DNA of 64,000 nt from CAWDPQ01 sp049642465 (GTDB lineage: Bacteria; Acidobacteriota; Vicinamibacteria; Vicinamibacterales; 2-12-FULL-66-21). Below are positions 18,946 through 26,260 of the stretch, piece after piece. Both the position numbers and the translations under genes were made by a program. Each line of letters opens with the position of its first letter. Position 1 is the first letter of the stretch. Location of the stretch: positions 1-64,000 of the forward strand of contig JBAROV010000167.1 of assembly GCA_049642465.1 (NCBI GenBank). Reading direction: 5' to 3'. The notes under the pieces are model-generated. The model was not told the DNA's origin. It ran no database searches and saw nothing but the letters and a program-made list of their open reading frames with translations.

Positions 18946-18953
18946 TTATAATG
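18946..18953. promoter_or_regulatory. Palindromic -10 box (ATTATAAT) between divergent genes
   Basis: The 23-base gap between divergent genes holds a palindrome whose centre reads TATAAT on both strands. On the plus strand TATAAT (18947-18952) ends six bases before the ATG at 18959; on the minus strand TATAAT (18951-18946) ends ten bases before the ATG at 18935. One AT-rich site may therefore open for both directions and give leaderless or near-leaderless mRNAs. No well-spaced -35 box is visible. Confidence 0.5.
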
Positions 18954-18958
18954 AGCGA

Positions 18959-19444
18959 ATGCTCGCGCTGCGGTATGCGGCGCTGCTGGCTCTCGTCGTG
19001 TGGGTTGGCGGCCTCGTCATTCTCGGCGCCGTTGTCGCCCCGTCCACCTTTGACGTTCTTGGCACAACGGGCGCCGCCGGCACACATCAAGCGGGGACGC
19101 TATTCGGCGAAATCCTCCGAAGGTTTCACCTCATCACCTACGGTTGCGGCGCGGTCGTCCTGATCAGTCTGATCACACGCGCCATCCTGGGCCCGCGCCC
19201 GCGACGATTTGCGATCCGGTTGTCCTTGGCGGCCGTCATGATTGCGGCCTCGGGATGGGTTGGTGTCGTGGTCGCGCCGCAGATCAGCAGCGCTCAACGT
19301 GAGATCGGCGCCCCCATGACGAGCGTTCCGCCACACGACCCACGCCGCGAAACCTTCGAACGTTTGCACCGGCTGTCGAGCCGACTCGAGATGTTGCCGT
19401 TCTTTGCTGGATTGGCGCTGCTCTTTTGGGAAATGAAGGATTAA
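18959..19444 (+). CDS. DUF4149-like integral membrane protein
   Basis: 161 aa, about four membrane helices (residues ~5-28, ~58-78, ~88-110 and ~140-158). The N-terminal pattern (LRYAALLALVVWVGGLVILGAVVAPSTF) and the late RLHRLSSRLEM stretch recall DUF4149/TMEM205-like proteins of unknown function. The start ATG is placed at 18959 directly behind a TATAAT hexamer; the open frame further upstream overlaps the divergent gene and is not credible. It is the first gene of a tight plus-strand operon ending with the PlsB-like acyltransferase at 22090. Confidence 0.7.
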   Translation: MLALRYAALLALVVWVGGLVILGAVVAPSTFDVLGTTGAAGTHQAGTLFGEILRRFHLITYGCGAVVLISLITRAILGPRPRRFAIRLSLAAVMIAASGWVGVVVAPQISSAQREIGAPMTSVPPHDPRRETFERLHRLSSRLEMLPFFAGLALLFWEMKD

Positions 19445-19458
19445 CATTGGAGCCTTCC

Positions 19459-19944
19459 GTGTCACGTGCTGTCAGTCCCTACAACGACGTCCTCGACGAG
19501 ATTCGTTCCGCGATCAGTGCGGAGGGGGATGCCACTCGCGCGCTGGCCACCACTGTCGCGCGACTGAAGAAGCGCCTGCCCGATTACACATGGGTCGGCA
19601 TCTACCTCCTCGACGGCAATGAGCTGGTGCTGGGCCCGTTCCTCGGCAAGCCTTCGCCGCATACGCGAATCCCGCTTGGGCTGGGTATTTGCGGTGCCGC
19701 CGCAGCGGACGAAGCCACGATCATCGTGGACGATGTGAATGCCGATCCCAGGTACCTGGCCTGCAGCACTGACACTCGGTCGGAAATTGTCGTCCCCATC
19801 CTGAGGCGGCGTCACGACGGCACCAACGAGGTGCTCGGCGAAATCGACATTGACAGCGACCGTCCGGCTGCGTTCGGCGCCGCGGACAAAGAACTCCTCG
19901 AAGCCATCGCCGGGCTGCTCGCCACGCGTCTCCCGCGCGGGTGA
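19459..19944 (+). CDS. GAF-domain protein, free methionine-R-sulfoxide reductase-like
   Basis: 161 aa from GTG 19459, behind GGAG with a six-base spacer; TTG 19447 behind AAGGA is an alternative. A single GAF domain carries the fRMsr pattern: YTWVGIYLLDGNELVLGPF, IPLGLGICGAAAA, and YLACSTDTRSEIVVPI. Family members reduce free methionine-R-sulfoxide using up to three cysteines. Two matching cysteines are present (in GICG and LACS); the third, normally just before the IPxGxG stretch, is absent (PHTR). Activity is therefore plausible but not certain. It sits 14 bases after the membrane protein, and its stop overlaps a possible GTG start of the isocitrate dehydrogenase. Confidence 0.8.
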   Translation: MSRAVSPYNDVLDEIRSAISAEGDATRALATTVARLKKRLPDYTWVGIYLLDGNELVLGPFLGKPSPHTRIPLGLGICGAAAADEATIIVDDVNADPRYLACSTDTRSEIVVPILRRRHDGTNEVLGEIDIDSDRPAAFGAADKELLEAIAGLLATRLPRG

Positions 19945-19952
19945 TCGCAGGC

Positions 19953-20957
19953 ATGTCGCGGACGATCACACTGATCCCCGGGGACGGCATCGGCCCGGAA
20001 GTCACCGAGGCCGTCGTTCGGATCTTTTCGGTCGCGCGCGTCCCCGTCGATTGGGAGCGCCACGACGCGGGCGTCACCGCATTCAAGCGCTACAACACGT
20101 CGCTTCCCGCCGAGCTGCTCGATTCGATCCGTCGAAACAAGGTGGCACTGAAAGGGCCGGTCACGACCCCGATCGGCGAAGGATTCACGAGTGTCAATGT
20201 CGGGTTGCGGAAGGCCCTGGATCTGTACGCGAACCTGCGACCGGTCAAGAACCTGCCAGGCGTCGAGAGCCGCTTCCAGGCTGTGGACCTTATCGTCGTC
20301 CGCGAAAATACCGAGGATTTGTATTCGGGACTCGAGCACGAGGTCGTCCCTGGCGTCGTGGAAAGTCTCAAGATCATCACCGAGCGAGCGTCCACCCGAA
20401 TTTCGGAATTTGCGTTCGATTACGCCAAGTCACACGGACGCAAGCGCGTGACGGCGATCCACAAAGCCAACATCATGAAGCTCGGGGATGGCCTGTTCCT
20501 GGACAGCACCCGCAAGGTTTCTCGCGCCCACACCGATGTCGGCTACGACGAGCGGATCGTGGATGCGGTCTGCATGCAACTTGTGATGTTTCCTGAGCGA
20601 TTTGACGTACTGTTGCTTCCAAACCTTTACGGTGACATTGTGTCGGATCTCTGCGCCGGCCTCGTCGGTGGACTTGGGGTCGTGCCTGGCGCCAACCTTG
20701 GTCTGGACGGAGCAGTATTCGAGGCGGTGCACGGCAGCGCGCCCGACATTGCCAACAAGAATCTGGCAAATCCGACGGCGCTGCTCCTCTCGGCGTTGAT
20801 GATGCTGGAACACCTCGGCGCGGGCGCGCATGCCCGGCGGATCCGGGACGCGCTCGATCACGTGCTGACGCGAGGCGCGACGCGCACACGCGATCTCGGA
20901 GGGACCGCCACCACGACCGAGTTCACTGACGCAATCTGCCGCGAACTGGAGACATGA
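19953..20957 (+). CDS. NAD-dependent isocitrate dehydrogenase
   Basis: 334 aa from ATG 19953; GTG 19941 in the same frame would overlap the previous stop by four bases. The protein belongs to the isocitrate/isopropylmalate dehydrogenase family: TLIPGDGIGPEVTEAV at the start, VRENTEDLYSGLEHEV, a catalytic Lys in the IHKANIMK stretch, LLLPNLYGDIVSDL and VHGSAPDIANKNLANPTA. ENTEDLY and the short length fit the NAD-linked, IDH3-like branch; 3-isopropylmalate dehydrogenase is less likely because no leu genes are near. It should oxidise isocitrate to 2-oxoglutarate in the TCA cycle. Its stop overlaps the next start (ATGA). Confidence 0.88.
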   Translation: MSRTITLIPGDGIGPEVTEAVVRIFSVARVPVDWERHDAGVTAFKRYNTSLPAELLDSIRRNKVALKGPVTTPIGEGFTSVNVGLRKALDLYANLRPVKNLPGVESRFQAVDLIVVRENTEDLYSGLEHEVVPGVVESLKIITERASTRISEFAFDYAKSHGRKRVTAIHKANIMKLGDGLFLDSTRKVSRAHTDVGYDERIVDAVCMQLVMFPERFDVLLLPNLYGDIVSDLCAGLVGGLGVVPGANLGLDGAVFEAVHGSAPDIANKNLANPTALLLSALMMLEHLGAGAHARRIRDALDHVLTRGATRTRDLGGTATTTEFTDAICRELET

Positions 20958-22090
20958 TGCTCGACGACATCACGCAGGCCGTTCTGGCTCGGGAAGATGT
21001 CGGCCGCTACCTGCGCGGAGGACATGGCCAGTCGGAGTTCGACGCGCGCGAACGGATCCAAGCCTATCTCGAGGAACTGCACACCACGCAGCGGTATCCA
21101 ATCTACCGCGCGTTGAAGCACCCGCTCTACCCGATTCTGCGAAAGATCGATCGTATCGACGAGCACGTCGAGATCGCACAGTCCGCCACGCGCGACGGCC
21201 GCGTCATTTACATCTCCAACCACAAAAGCCACCTGGACTATCTCGTCGAACCGCTGGTCCTCGACGACAACGGCGTGCGACCGCCCGTGATCGCTGCAGG
21301 CATCAACCTCTTCGGCGGCCCGCTTGGCCTGATCCACCGACACGTCACCGGAGCGATCCCAATCCGGCGAAACACAAAGGACCCCGCGTACCTGGTGACG
21401 CTGAAAGCCTACGTGTCGGAACTGCTGAACCGCCACGATCTGTTGTTCTACATCGAGGGAGGCCGTAGTTACTCAGGCGAATTGAAGGCACCCAAGACCG
21501 GCTTGCTCCACGCCGCGATCCAGGCGCGGCGGCCCGACTCGGTCATTGTTCCCGTGGCCGTCGCCTACGATCTCGTGCTCGAGGATCGGATCCTCGCGCA
21601 TCAGGCGACCAAGCGCCGCAGCCGTCCATTCGCTCGAGAGGTGGCCGAGATGGTGCGCTACGCCGTTGGCTATCAATCGCGCGCATTCGTCACGTTCGGG
21701 TCACCGATTCCCTTGACCACCTACGATCCGGATTCCCGTCGCGAAGTCATGGATCTGGCGCATCGAACCCGCGACGCGCTCGGCCGCTTGATGAAGGTCC
21801 TTCCCACTGCCCTCGTGGCCTCAGCGATGAGACCGTCCATCGCTCGTCGTGAACTCGTCGCGCGCACCGACGCGCTCGTGGTTACGCTCGCCGAAGCCGG
21901 CGCGAACCTCGCGGTGCGATCGGGTGAGCAGGCTGTTGATGAAGGCACTCAGCCGCTCGTCGATCGCAACATCATCTTCGTGGAGCGCGGCGGGCGATTC
22001 CGCGTTCGCGAACGAACCGTGCTGCGTTACTACGCTCGCTCGCTCGAGCACCTGCTCACGTCCTCCCGACGGCCATCGCGCATGCACTGA
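20954..22090 (+). CDS. PlsB-like glycerol-3-phosphate / lysophospholipid acyltransferase
   Basis: 378 aa. The acyltransferase core shows NHKSHLDYL (His90-x4-Asp95) and a substrate loop YIEGGRSYSG (Glu168-Arg171), the form typical of PlsB-type glycerol-3-phosphate acyltransferases rather than PlsC (FPEGTRS). It lacks the long N- and C-terminal regions of E. coli PlsB (~800 aa), so it is a compact member. Expected role: first or second acylation in phospholipid synthesis at the inner membrane. The start ATG (followed by a second ATG) overlaps the isocitrate dehydrogenase stop by four bases, indicating coupling. The stop is followed directly by an inverted-repeat element. Confidence 0.85.
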   Translation: MMLDDITQAVLAREDVGRYLRGGHGQSEFDARERIQAYLEELHTTQRYPIYRALKHPLYPILRKIDRIDEHVEIAQSATRDGRVIYISNHKSHLDYLVEPLVLDDNGVRPPVIAAGINLFGGPLGLIHRHVTGAIPIRRNTKDPAYLVTLKAYVSELLNRHDLLFYIEGGRSYSGELKAPKTGLLHAAIQARRPDSVIVPVAVAYDLVLEDRILAHQATKRRSRPFAREVAEMVRYAVGYQSRAFVTFGSPIPLTTYDPDSRREVMDLAHRTRDALGRLMKVLPTALVASAMRPSIARRELVARTDALVVTLAEAGANLAVRSGEQAVDEGTQPLVDRNIIFVERGGRFRVRERTVLRYYARSLEHLLTSSRRPSRMH

Positions 22091-22433
22091 CGGTCTCTGG
22101 TCTCCAGTCTTTGGTCTTGGGCTTCGGTCTTCGGTCCTAACCAGAGACTAAAAACCCGAGGCGACAGACCCGCCGCGTGGTCGAGGTGGCAACCGACAAC
22201 CCATGTGTATGTAAACCGCCATCCGCCGGCGCCATCCACTGCGTCAGCCATTACACATACTCGGGATAACTGATCTGTAAGCAGAAGGTAACCGGCTGAT
22301 TGAGCTGAGGTTCGTGTCCTTTTCGCCCCGTGGCATACCTCTTGATACCTGAACAGGTCGGATGGGAGGGACGGCTGGGCTCCGCCCGGCGTCATACAAA
22401 ACGGGTACGAGACGATAGGGAGAAAATCGCCCA
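22091..22433 (+). promoter_or_regulatory. 343-base intergenic leader with inverted repeats
   Basis: Longest gene-free stretch in the window. At the left is a GTCTCTGGT ... ACCAGAGAC stem (22093-22101 and 22140-22148) enclosing several GGTCTT-type repeats. Further in, ATGTGTA (22203-22209) and TACACAT (22252-22258) form a seven-base inverted repeat 42 bases apart. A GGGAG-type site lies before the ATG at 22434. I recognise no riboswitch core or tRNA here. It may be a long 5' leader of the small zinc-ribbon gene. Confidence 0.4.
22092..22148. repeat. Inverted-repeat element with GGTCTC/GGTCTT motifs
   Basis: A perfect nine-base stem (GTCTCTGGT at 22093-22101, ACCAGAGAC at 22140-22148) flanks a loop with repeated GGTCTT and CTTCGGTC words. 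A related element, starting with the same GGTCTCTGGTCT word, overlaps the end of ftsH at 50382-50418. Probably a dispersed intergenic repeat acting at the 3' end of the upstream operon; there is no T-tract on the plus strand. Confidence 0.5.
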
Positions 22434-22751
22434 ATGGTGACCAATTATCCCCAGCAGCTCACGGCACCGGACGTCACGTCAGCAGCGGAACCTGATGCGC
22501 AGCGCGACAGCCTGGAGCGAGGTGTCGTTGCGCGAACCATGGGTCGGCTCGGGCAGCTGATCTGCGGCATGCGGGGGCACGACGCGGTCCTGCACTTCGA
22601 AGGCAATCGCGTGATGATGCGGTGCACGTCGTGCGGACACGATACGCCGGGATGGGAAATCAGCGGCCGCGGTCCCCGCCGTCGTTACGAGGGCGACGCC
22701 AGACGCCACCTGCTGGTGCAGCGCCGTCTGGTGTTGCGAAAGAGCGCCTGA
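22434..22751 (+). CDS. Small protein with zinc-ribbon-like cysteine motif
   Basis: 105 aa, not assigned to a named family. The central part reads LICGMRGHDA, then about 14 residues later MRCTSCGHDTPGWE; the C/H and C-x2-C-G-H pairs could bind zinc. The C-terminus is Arg-rich (RRRYEGDARRHLLVQRRLVLRK), which may bind nucleic acid. The N-terminal 30 residues look disordered. It follows a 343-base leader and converges on the M20 peptidase with 14 bases between stops. Real expression is likely because the frame uses normal codons and has a start after a purine-rich site, but function is unknown. Confidence 0.6.
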   Translation: MVTNYPQQLTAPDVTSAAEPDAQRDSLERGVVARTMGRLGQLICGMRGHDAVLHFEGNRVMMRCTSCGHDTPGWEISGRGPRRRYEGDARRHLLVQRRLVLRKSA

Positions 22752-22765
22752 CGACAAGGCGACGG

Positions 22766-23962
22766 TCAACCGATTAGCTGATCGGTTCGATTCTGGCCCG
22801 CGTGCCGTCCGCTCGCGAGAGTTCGCCCGCCGACATTTCTGAGATTCAAGGCGAGCGACGCGAGTGCATCACGGCACGCGATCACATCACCGAGATTTAC
22901 GTATTCTTCCGTGCTGTGCAGTCCAGCGCCGCCGGGTCCAAACAGAACCGTTGGGATCCCGGCGGCGCCGAGCACTGCGGCGTCGGTCCAGAACGTCATC
23001 CCGACAGGTGAACCCTTGGGGACAGACGAGGCGGCGCCGAGTGCCAATGGCAGCGGGTGCCCTGCCGGCAACTCGTACGGCGGACGCGAAAACTCCAGCC
23101 GCGTCTCTGCGGCAAACTCCGGGTCTTCTTCCTTCAAGCTGGCGAGAATGTCTCGAACTTCGTTCTCGATTTGATCGGGCGGCTCTCCGGCCACAGTTCG
23201 CCGCTCGATCGTCAACTCACAGCGATCGGGATAGCTGCTCAATTCTCGACCGCCGCTGATGAGCGAGGCGTGCAACGATCCCGTGCCCATAATCGGATGC
23301 GGTTGTCGCGACTGTAGCGTTCGATCGAGCGCTTCAAGCCGCGACAACACCCGTCCCATGCGGATGATCGCGTCCCGACCCTCGGCGGGACGGCTCCCGT
23401 GCGCGGCACGACCGTAGGTGATCAGGCGGAGCCAGGCAAACCCTTTGTGACCGATCGCAATCTGCAGGTCGGTTGGTTCAGTGACAACCGCCATGTCCGC
23501 GGACCACTGAGAGACGAGCGCGTCGGCGCCGAGGCTGGCGTATTCCTCGTCGACGACGGCAGCGATGACGAGCCGACCGGCGGTGAATCCGTGTTCGGCG
23601 GCCACGCGAACCGCGTCAATCATCGCGGCCACGCCACCCTTCATGTCCTGGGCACCCCGCGCGTATAACCGGCCCTCGCGTTCGACGGGCTCGAACGGAT
23701 CGCGCATGCCCTCCACGCCAACGGTATCGAGGTGCCCGCAGAGCATGAGCGATGGACCTGGCTCACGGCCTTGCAGCACGCCGATCACATTTGGCCGTCC
23801 GGGTGCCACCTCCTGGACGGCAACGTCCAGATGCAGTGTCCGGAGGTGTGCCGCAATGGCCTCTGCAATCGCTTGCTCACCCGCCGCTCCGGGAACGAGT
23901 GAAGGATTGACCGAGTCAATCGACACCAGATCGCGCAGCAGGGAAATACACGGGTCGCGCAT
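22766..23962 (-). CDS. M20-family metallopeptidase (ArgE/DapE type)
   Basis: 398 aa. Zinc ligands and catalytic residues of the ArgE/DapE/CPG2 family are visible: GHLDTV (His77, Asp79), ARGAQDMKGG (Asp106), VVDEEYAS (Glu139 base, Glu140 ligand), TEPTD and a C-terminal GGAGLHSTEEYV His. A dimerisation domain with the conserved GRAAHGSRP lies in the middle. Such enzymes deacylate acetylornithine, succinyl-diaminopimelate or small peptides; no arginine or lysine genes are near, so specificity is open. Start ATG 23962 is preceded by an A/G-rich AAAAAAGAAG tract. Between it and the divergent SDR gene lies a GC-rich dispersed repeat. Confidence 0.85.
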   Translation of the reverse strand: MRDPCISLLRDLVSIDSVNPSLVPGAAGEQAIAEAIAAHLRTLHLDVAVQEVAPGRPNVIGVLQGREPGPSLMLCGHLDTVGVEGMRDPFEPVEREGRLYARGAQDMKGGVAAMIDAVRVAAEHGFTAGRLVIAAVVDEEYASLGADALVSQWSADMAVVTEPTDLQIAIGHKGFAWLRLITYGRAAHGSRPAEGRDAIIRMGRVLSRLEALDRTLQSRQPHPIMGTGSLHASLISGGRELSSYPDRCELTIERRTVAGEPPDQIENEVRDILASLKEEDPEFAAETRLEFSRPPYELPAGHPLPLALGAASSVPKGSPVGMTFWTDAAVLGAAGIPTVLFGPGGAGLHSTEEYVNLGDVIACRDALASLALNLRNVGGRTLASGRHAGQNRTDQLIG

Positions 23963-23977
23963 AACTTCTTTTTTAAT

Positions 23978-24058
23978 GCGCGTGGGGCCCCACCCCCACG
24001 CGCCCGGGGGCGCCGCTGCGCGGCGCTTCCCTCCGGCCCCTCGCGCGGGCCGCAGGCG
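23978..24058. repeat. GC-rich dispersed palindromic repeat, intergenic copy
   Basis: Intergenic block with two strong hairpins: GCGCGTGGGG/CCCCACGCGC (23978-23987 and 23994-24003) and GCGCCGC/GCGGCGC near 24010-24026. The 17 bases at 24021-24037 are identical, in inverted orientation, to 56289-56305 inside the lhr gene, and similarity continues on both sides (for example the neighbouring CCTCGC(G/T)CGGGC). The two copies thus belong to one repeat family. Confidence 0.65.
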
Positions 24059-24062
24059 CCTG

Positions 24063-24068
24063 TATTAT
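24063..24068 (+). promoter_or_regulatory. Possible -10 box (TATTAT) for leaderless SDR gene
   Basis: TATTAT ends six bases before the ATG at 24075, the same spacing as at 18947 and 3965. The intervening GCCCTC is not a ribosome-binding site. No -35 box is visible upstream, where a GC-rich repeat ends. Confidence 0.35.
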
Positions 24069-24074
24069 GCCCTC

Positions 24075-24878
24075 ATGAACCCCAGAGGGAGGGTGGCGGT
24101 TGTGACCGGTGCCTCGACCGGCATTGGCTTCGCGGTGGCTCGCGAACTCGCGCAGGCCGGCGCCGCTGTCGTGCTGGGCGCCCGCCGTACGAATAAGCTC
24201 GACGAAGCGGTCGCGCGTATTCGCGCCGAAGGTGCACGCGCCGAAGCCGTGACAATGGACGTCACCTCCGAAGCGGACATGAACCGTCTCGTGGCTCGTG
24301 CCGAGTCCGCGTTTGGCGGGCTACACATCATGGTCTGCAATGCGGGGTTCGGATTCTACGGTACCGTCGAGCAGACTCCGCTCGAGGTCATGCGTCGCAT
24401 GATGGACGTCAATTTCATGGGGACCTTTCTCGGCGCTCGCGCCGCGCTGCCGATTTTTCGACGCCAGCAGGCGGGTCATCTGGCCATCGTTTCTTCAATT
24501 GTCGGTCAGCGCGGCATTGCAGCCATGAGCGGCTACACGGCGACCAAAGCGGCGCAAGTGGGATTCGCCGAGTCGCTGCGGTCGGAGTTTGCCGGAACCA
24601 GTATCGAAGTGAGTGTGGTGTTTCCTGTTTCCACCGAGACGGAATTCCGCTCGGCAATGGCGAGAGACTACGGGCACTCGGTTGCCGGTCTCGGACCCAA
24701 ACAATCGACAGACGTGGTCGCTCGAGCGATCGTTCGGGGCATCCGACGGGGGGATGTCGAGATCTATCCGCACGCCGCGTCGCGCGGCCTCACGGTGCTG
24801 AACGCGATAGCTCCGCGCTTCACCGACCGTCTCGTCCGCAAGTACGGGAGACGGCGAACGGAAAACGGTGGGACGTGA
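24075..24878 (+). CDS. Short-chain dehydrogenase/reductase (SDR)
   Basis: 267 aa classical SDR. Cofactor motif TGASTGIG at residues 11-18, CNAGFG near 88-93, and the catalytic Ser141, Tyr154 and Lys158 (MSGYTATKAA). ARRTNKL after the second strand suggests NADPH preference, by family rule. Substrate unknown. Start ATG 24075 is chosen because everything upstream is GC-rich repeat and a TATTAT box sits six bases before it. The stop overlaps the GTG start of the CCA-adding enzyme by four bases, so the two are co-translated. Confidence 0.87.
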   Translation: MNPRGRVAVVTGASTGIGFAVARELAQAGAAVVLGARRTNKLDEAVARIRAEGARAEAVTMDVTSEADMNRLVARAESAFGGLHIMVCNAGFGFYGTVEQTPLEVMRRMMDVNFMGTFLGARAALPIFRRQQAGHLAIVSSIVGQRGIAAMSGYTATKAAQVGFAESLRSEFAGTSIEVSVVFPVSTETEFRSAMARDYGHSVAGLGPKQSTDVVARAIVRGIRRGDVEIYPHAASRGLTVLNAIAPRFTDRLVRKYGRRRTENGGT

Positions 24879-26236
24879 GCCTCGACACGGCGATTCGAAT
24901 CGCAGAGCGCGTCAAGCTCGAGGGTGGGCGCGCGCTCATCGTCGGCGGATGGGTGCGCGACCGGCTGATGGGACGCCCGAGCAAAGATGTGGACATCGAA
25001 GTCTACAACGTCGATGCGCAGCGACTTCGAGCGCTGCTCGAGACAATCGGCCGCGTCAATGCGGTTGGCGAAAGCTTTACGGTGTACAAAGTCAACGAGG
25101 TCGATGTCTCTTTGCCGCGAGTCGAGTCGAAGGTCGGACGAGGTCATCGCGCATTTGCCGTCACCGGAGATCCTCGCCTCAGCCCCGCTGAGGCAGCAAG
25201 ACGCCGCGACTTCACCATCAATTCGATTGCGTGGGATCCGCTCACTGACGAGTACATCGATCCGTACGGCGGCCGCGAGGACATCGAACGGCGCCTCTTG
25301 AAGGCCGTCGATTCCCGGACATTCCCTGACGACAGTCTGCGAGTGTTGCGGGCTCTCCAGTTCGCCGCGCGATTCGAGTTCCAGCTCGAGGCCACCAGCC
25401 GCGCGCTGTGCGCCGGGATCGAGCTCGACGACCTGCCCTCGGAGCGTATCTGGGGTGAAATCGAGAAGCTGATGCTGCAGGCACAGCGGCCGTCGATCGG
25501 ATGGCAACTGGCGCTCGAATTGGGCGTCCTCGATCGTCTTTTTCCTGACGTCAAGGCACTCGTGGGTTGCGAGCAGGAGCCGGAATGGCATCCAGAAGGC
25601 GATGTGTGGATCCACACGCTGATGGTGATCGATCAGGCGCGATCGCGAATTGACGATTTGACGCGAGGCGAGCAGGTCACGGTGATGCTTGGCGCGCTCT
25701 GCCACGACCTGGGTAAGCCCCCCACGACGGCGTACGTCGAGGGACGGATCAGATCGATGGAACACGAACAGGCGGGCCTCGAACCGACGATCCGCGTGCT
25801 CGATCGGCTGAACCTGCATACCCTCGAGGGATTTGATGTCCGGCAACACGTCCTGGGCATCGTCGCGCACCACTTGAAGCCCCTCTCGTTCTTCAAATCG
25901 GCCACTCCGGTCGGCGATGGCGCGTTCCGCCGACTGGCTCAAAAGGTGGACCTCGAGCTGCTCTCGCGCGTTGCGAAATCGGATTGCCTCGGGCGAACCG
26001 GCAACTTCGATTGCACGGGCATTGATTGGTTCGCGACGCGAGCCCGAGAGCTCGGCGTGCAGCACCGGCCACCAGATCCGATTCTCAAGGGCCGCCACCT
26101 GCTCACTCTGGGTGTCTCACCCGGACCACAGATGGGCGTCATCCTCCGCGAGATCTACGAGCGCCAGCTTGATGGCCGCGTGACAAACCTGGATGAAGCC
26201 ATTCGCGCAGCCGAAGCGCTCATCGCGGCCGATTGA
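24875..26236 (+). CDS. CCA tRNA nucleotidyltransferase / poly(A) polymerase family with HD domain
   Basis: 453 aa. Polymerase-beta-like head: LIVGGWVRDRLMG (21-33) and the metal-binding KDVDIEVYN (Asp38, Asp40), then RRRDFTINSIAWDP and the family ERIWGEIEKLM. The C-terminal part is an HD phosphohydrolase domain (LCHDLGKPPT), as in E. coli-type enzymes that also have phosphatase activity. It adds or repairs the tRNA CCA end; the tRNA at position 1 appears to lack an encoded CCA. Starts at GTG, overlapping the SDR stop (GTGA). Poly(A) polymerase is the alternative, as the two cannot be separated by eye. Confidence 0.87.
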   Translation: MSLDTAIRIAERVKLEGGRALIVGGWVRDRLMGRPSKDVDIEVYNVDAQRLRALLETIGRVNAVGESFTVYKVNEVDVSLPRVESKVGRGHRAFAVTGDPRLSPAEAARRRDFTINSIAWDPLTDEYIDPYGGREDIERRLLKAVDSRTFPDDSLRVLRALQFAARFEFQLEATSRALCAGIELDDLPSERIWGEIEKLMLQAQRPSIGWQLALELGVLDRLFPDVKALVGCEQEPEWHPEGDVWIHTLMVIDQARSRIDDLTRGEQVTVMLGALCHDLGKPPTTAYVEGRIRSMEHEQAGLEPTIRVLDRLNLHTLEGFDVRQHVLGIVAHHLKPLSFFKSATPVGDGAFRRLAQKVDLELLSRVAKSDCLGRTGNFDCTGIDWFATRARELGVQHRPPDPILKGRHLLTLGVSPGPQMGVILREIYERQLDGRVTNLDEAIRAAEALIAAD

Positions 26237-26244
26237 GCGTCGGC

Positions 26245-26250
26245 TATACT
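26245..26250 (+). promoter_or_regulatory. Possible -10 box (TATACT) before the methyltransferase gene
   Basis: TATACT ends ten bases before the ATG at 26261; between them CCCGAGGCGG holds a purine-rich stretch too close to act as an ordinary ribosome-binding site on a normal leader. Predicted leader of only a few bases. Confidence 0.3.
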
Positions 26251-26260
26251 CCCGAGGCGG

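Noticed and set aside
22203..22433. Known riboswitch in the leader before the zinc-ribbon gene
   Set aside because: I could not match the conserved cores of cyclic-di-GMP, cobalamin, TPP, SAM or glycine riboswitches.
23978..24003. GC-rich hairpin as a terminator
   Set aside because: It lies upstream of both divergent genes and has no T-run downstream on either strand; better explained as part of a dispersed repeat.
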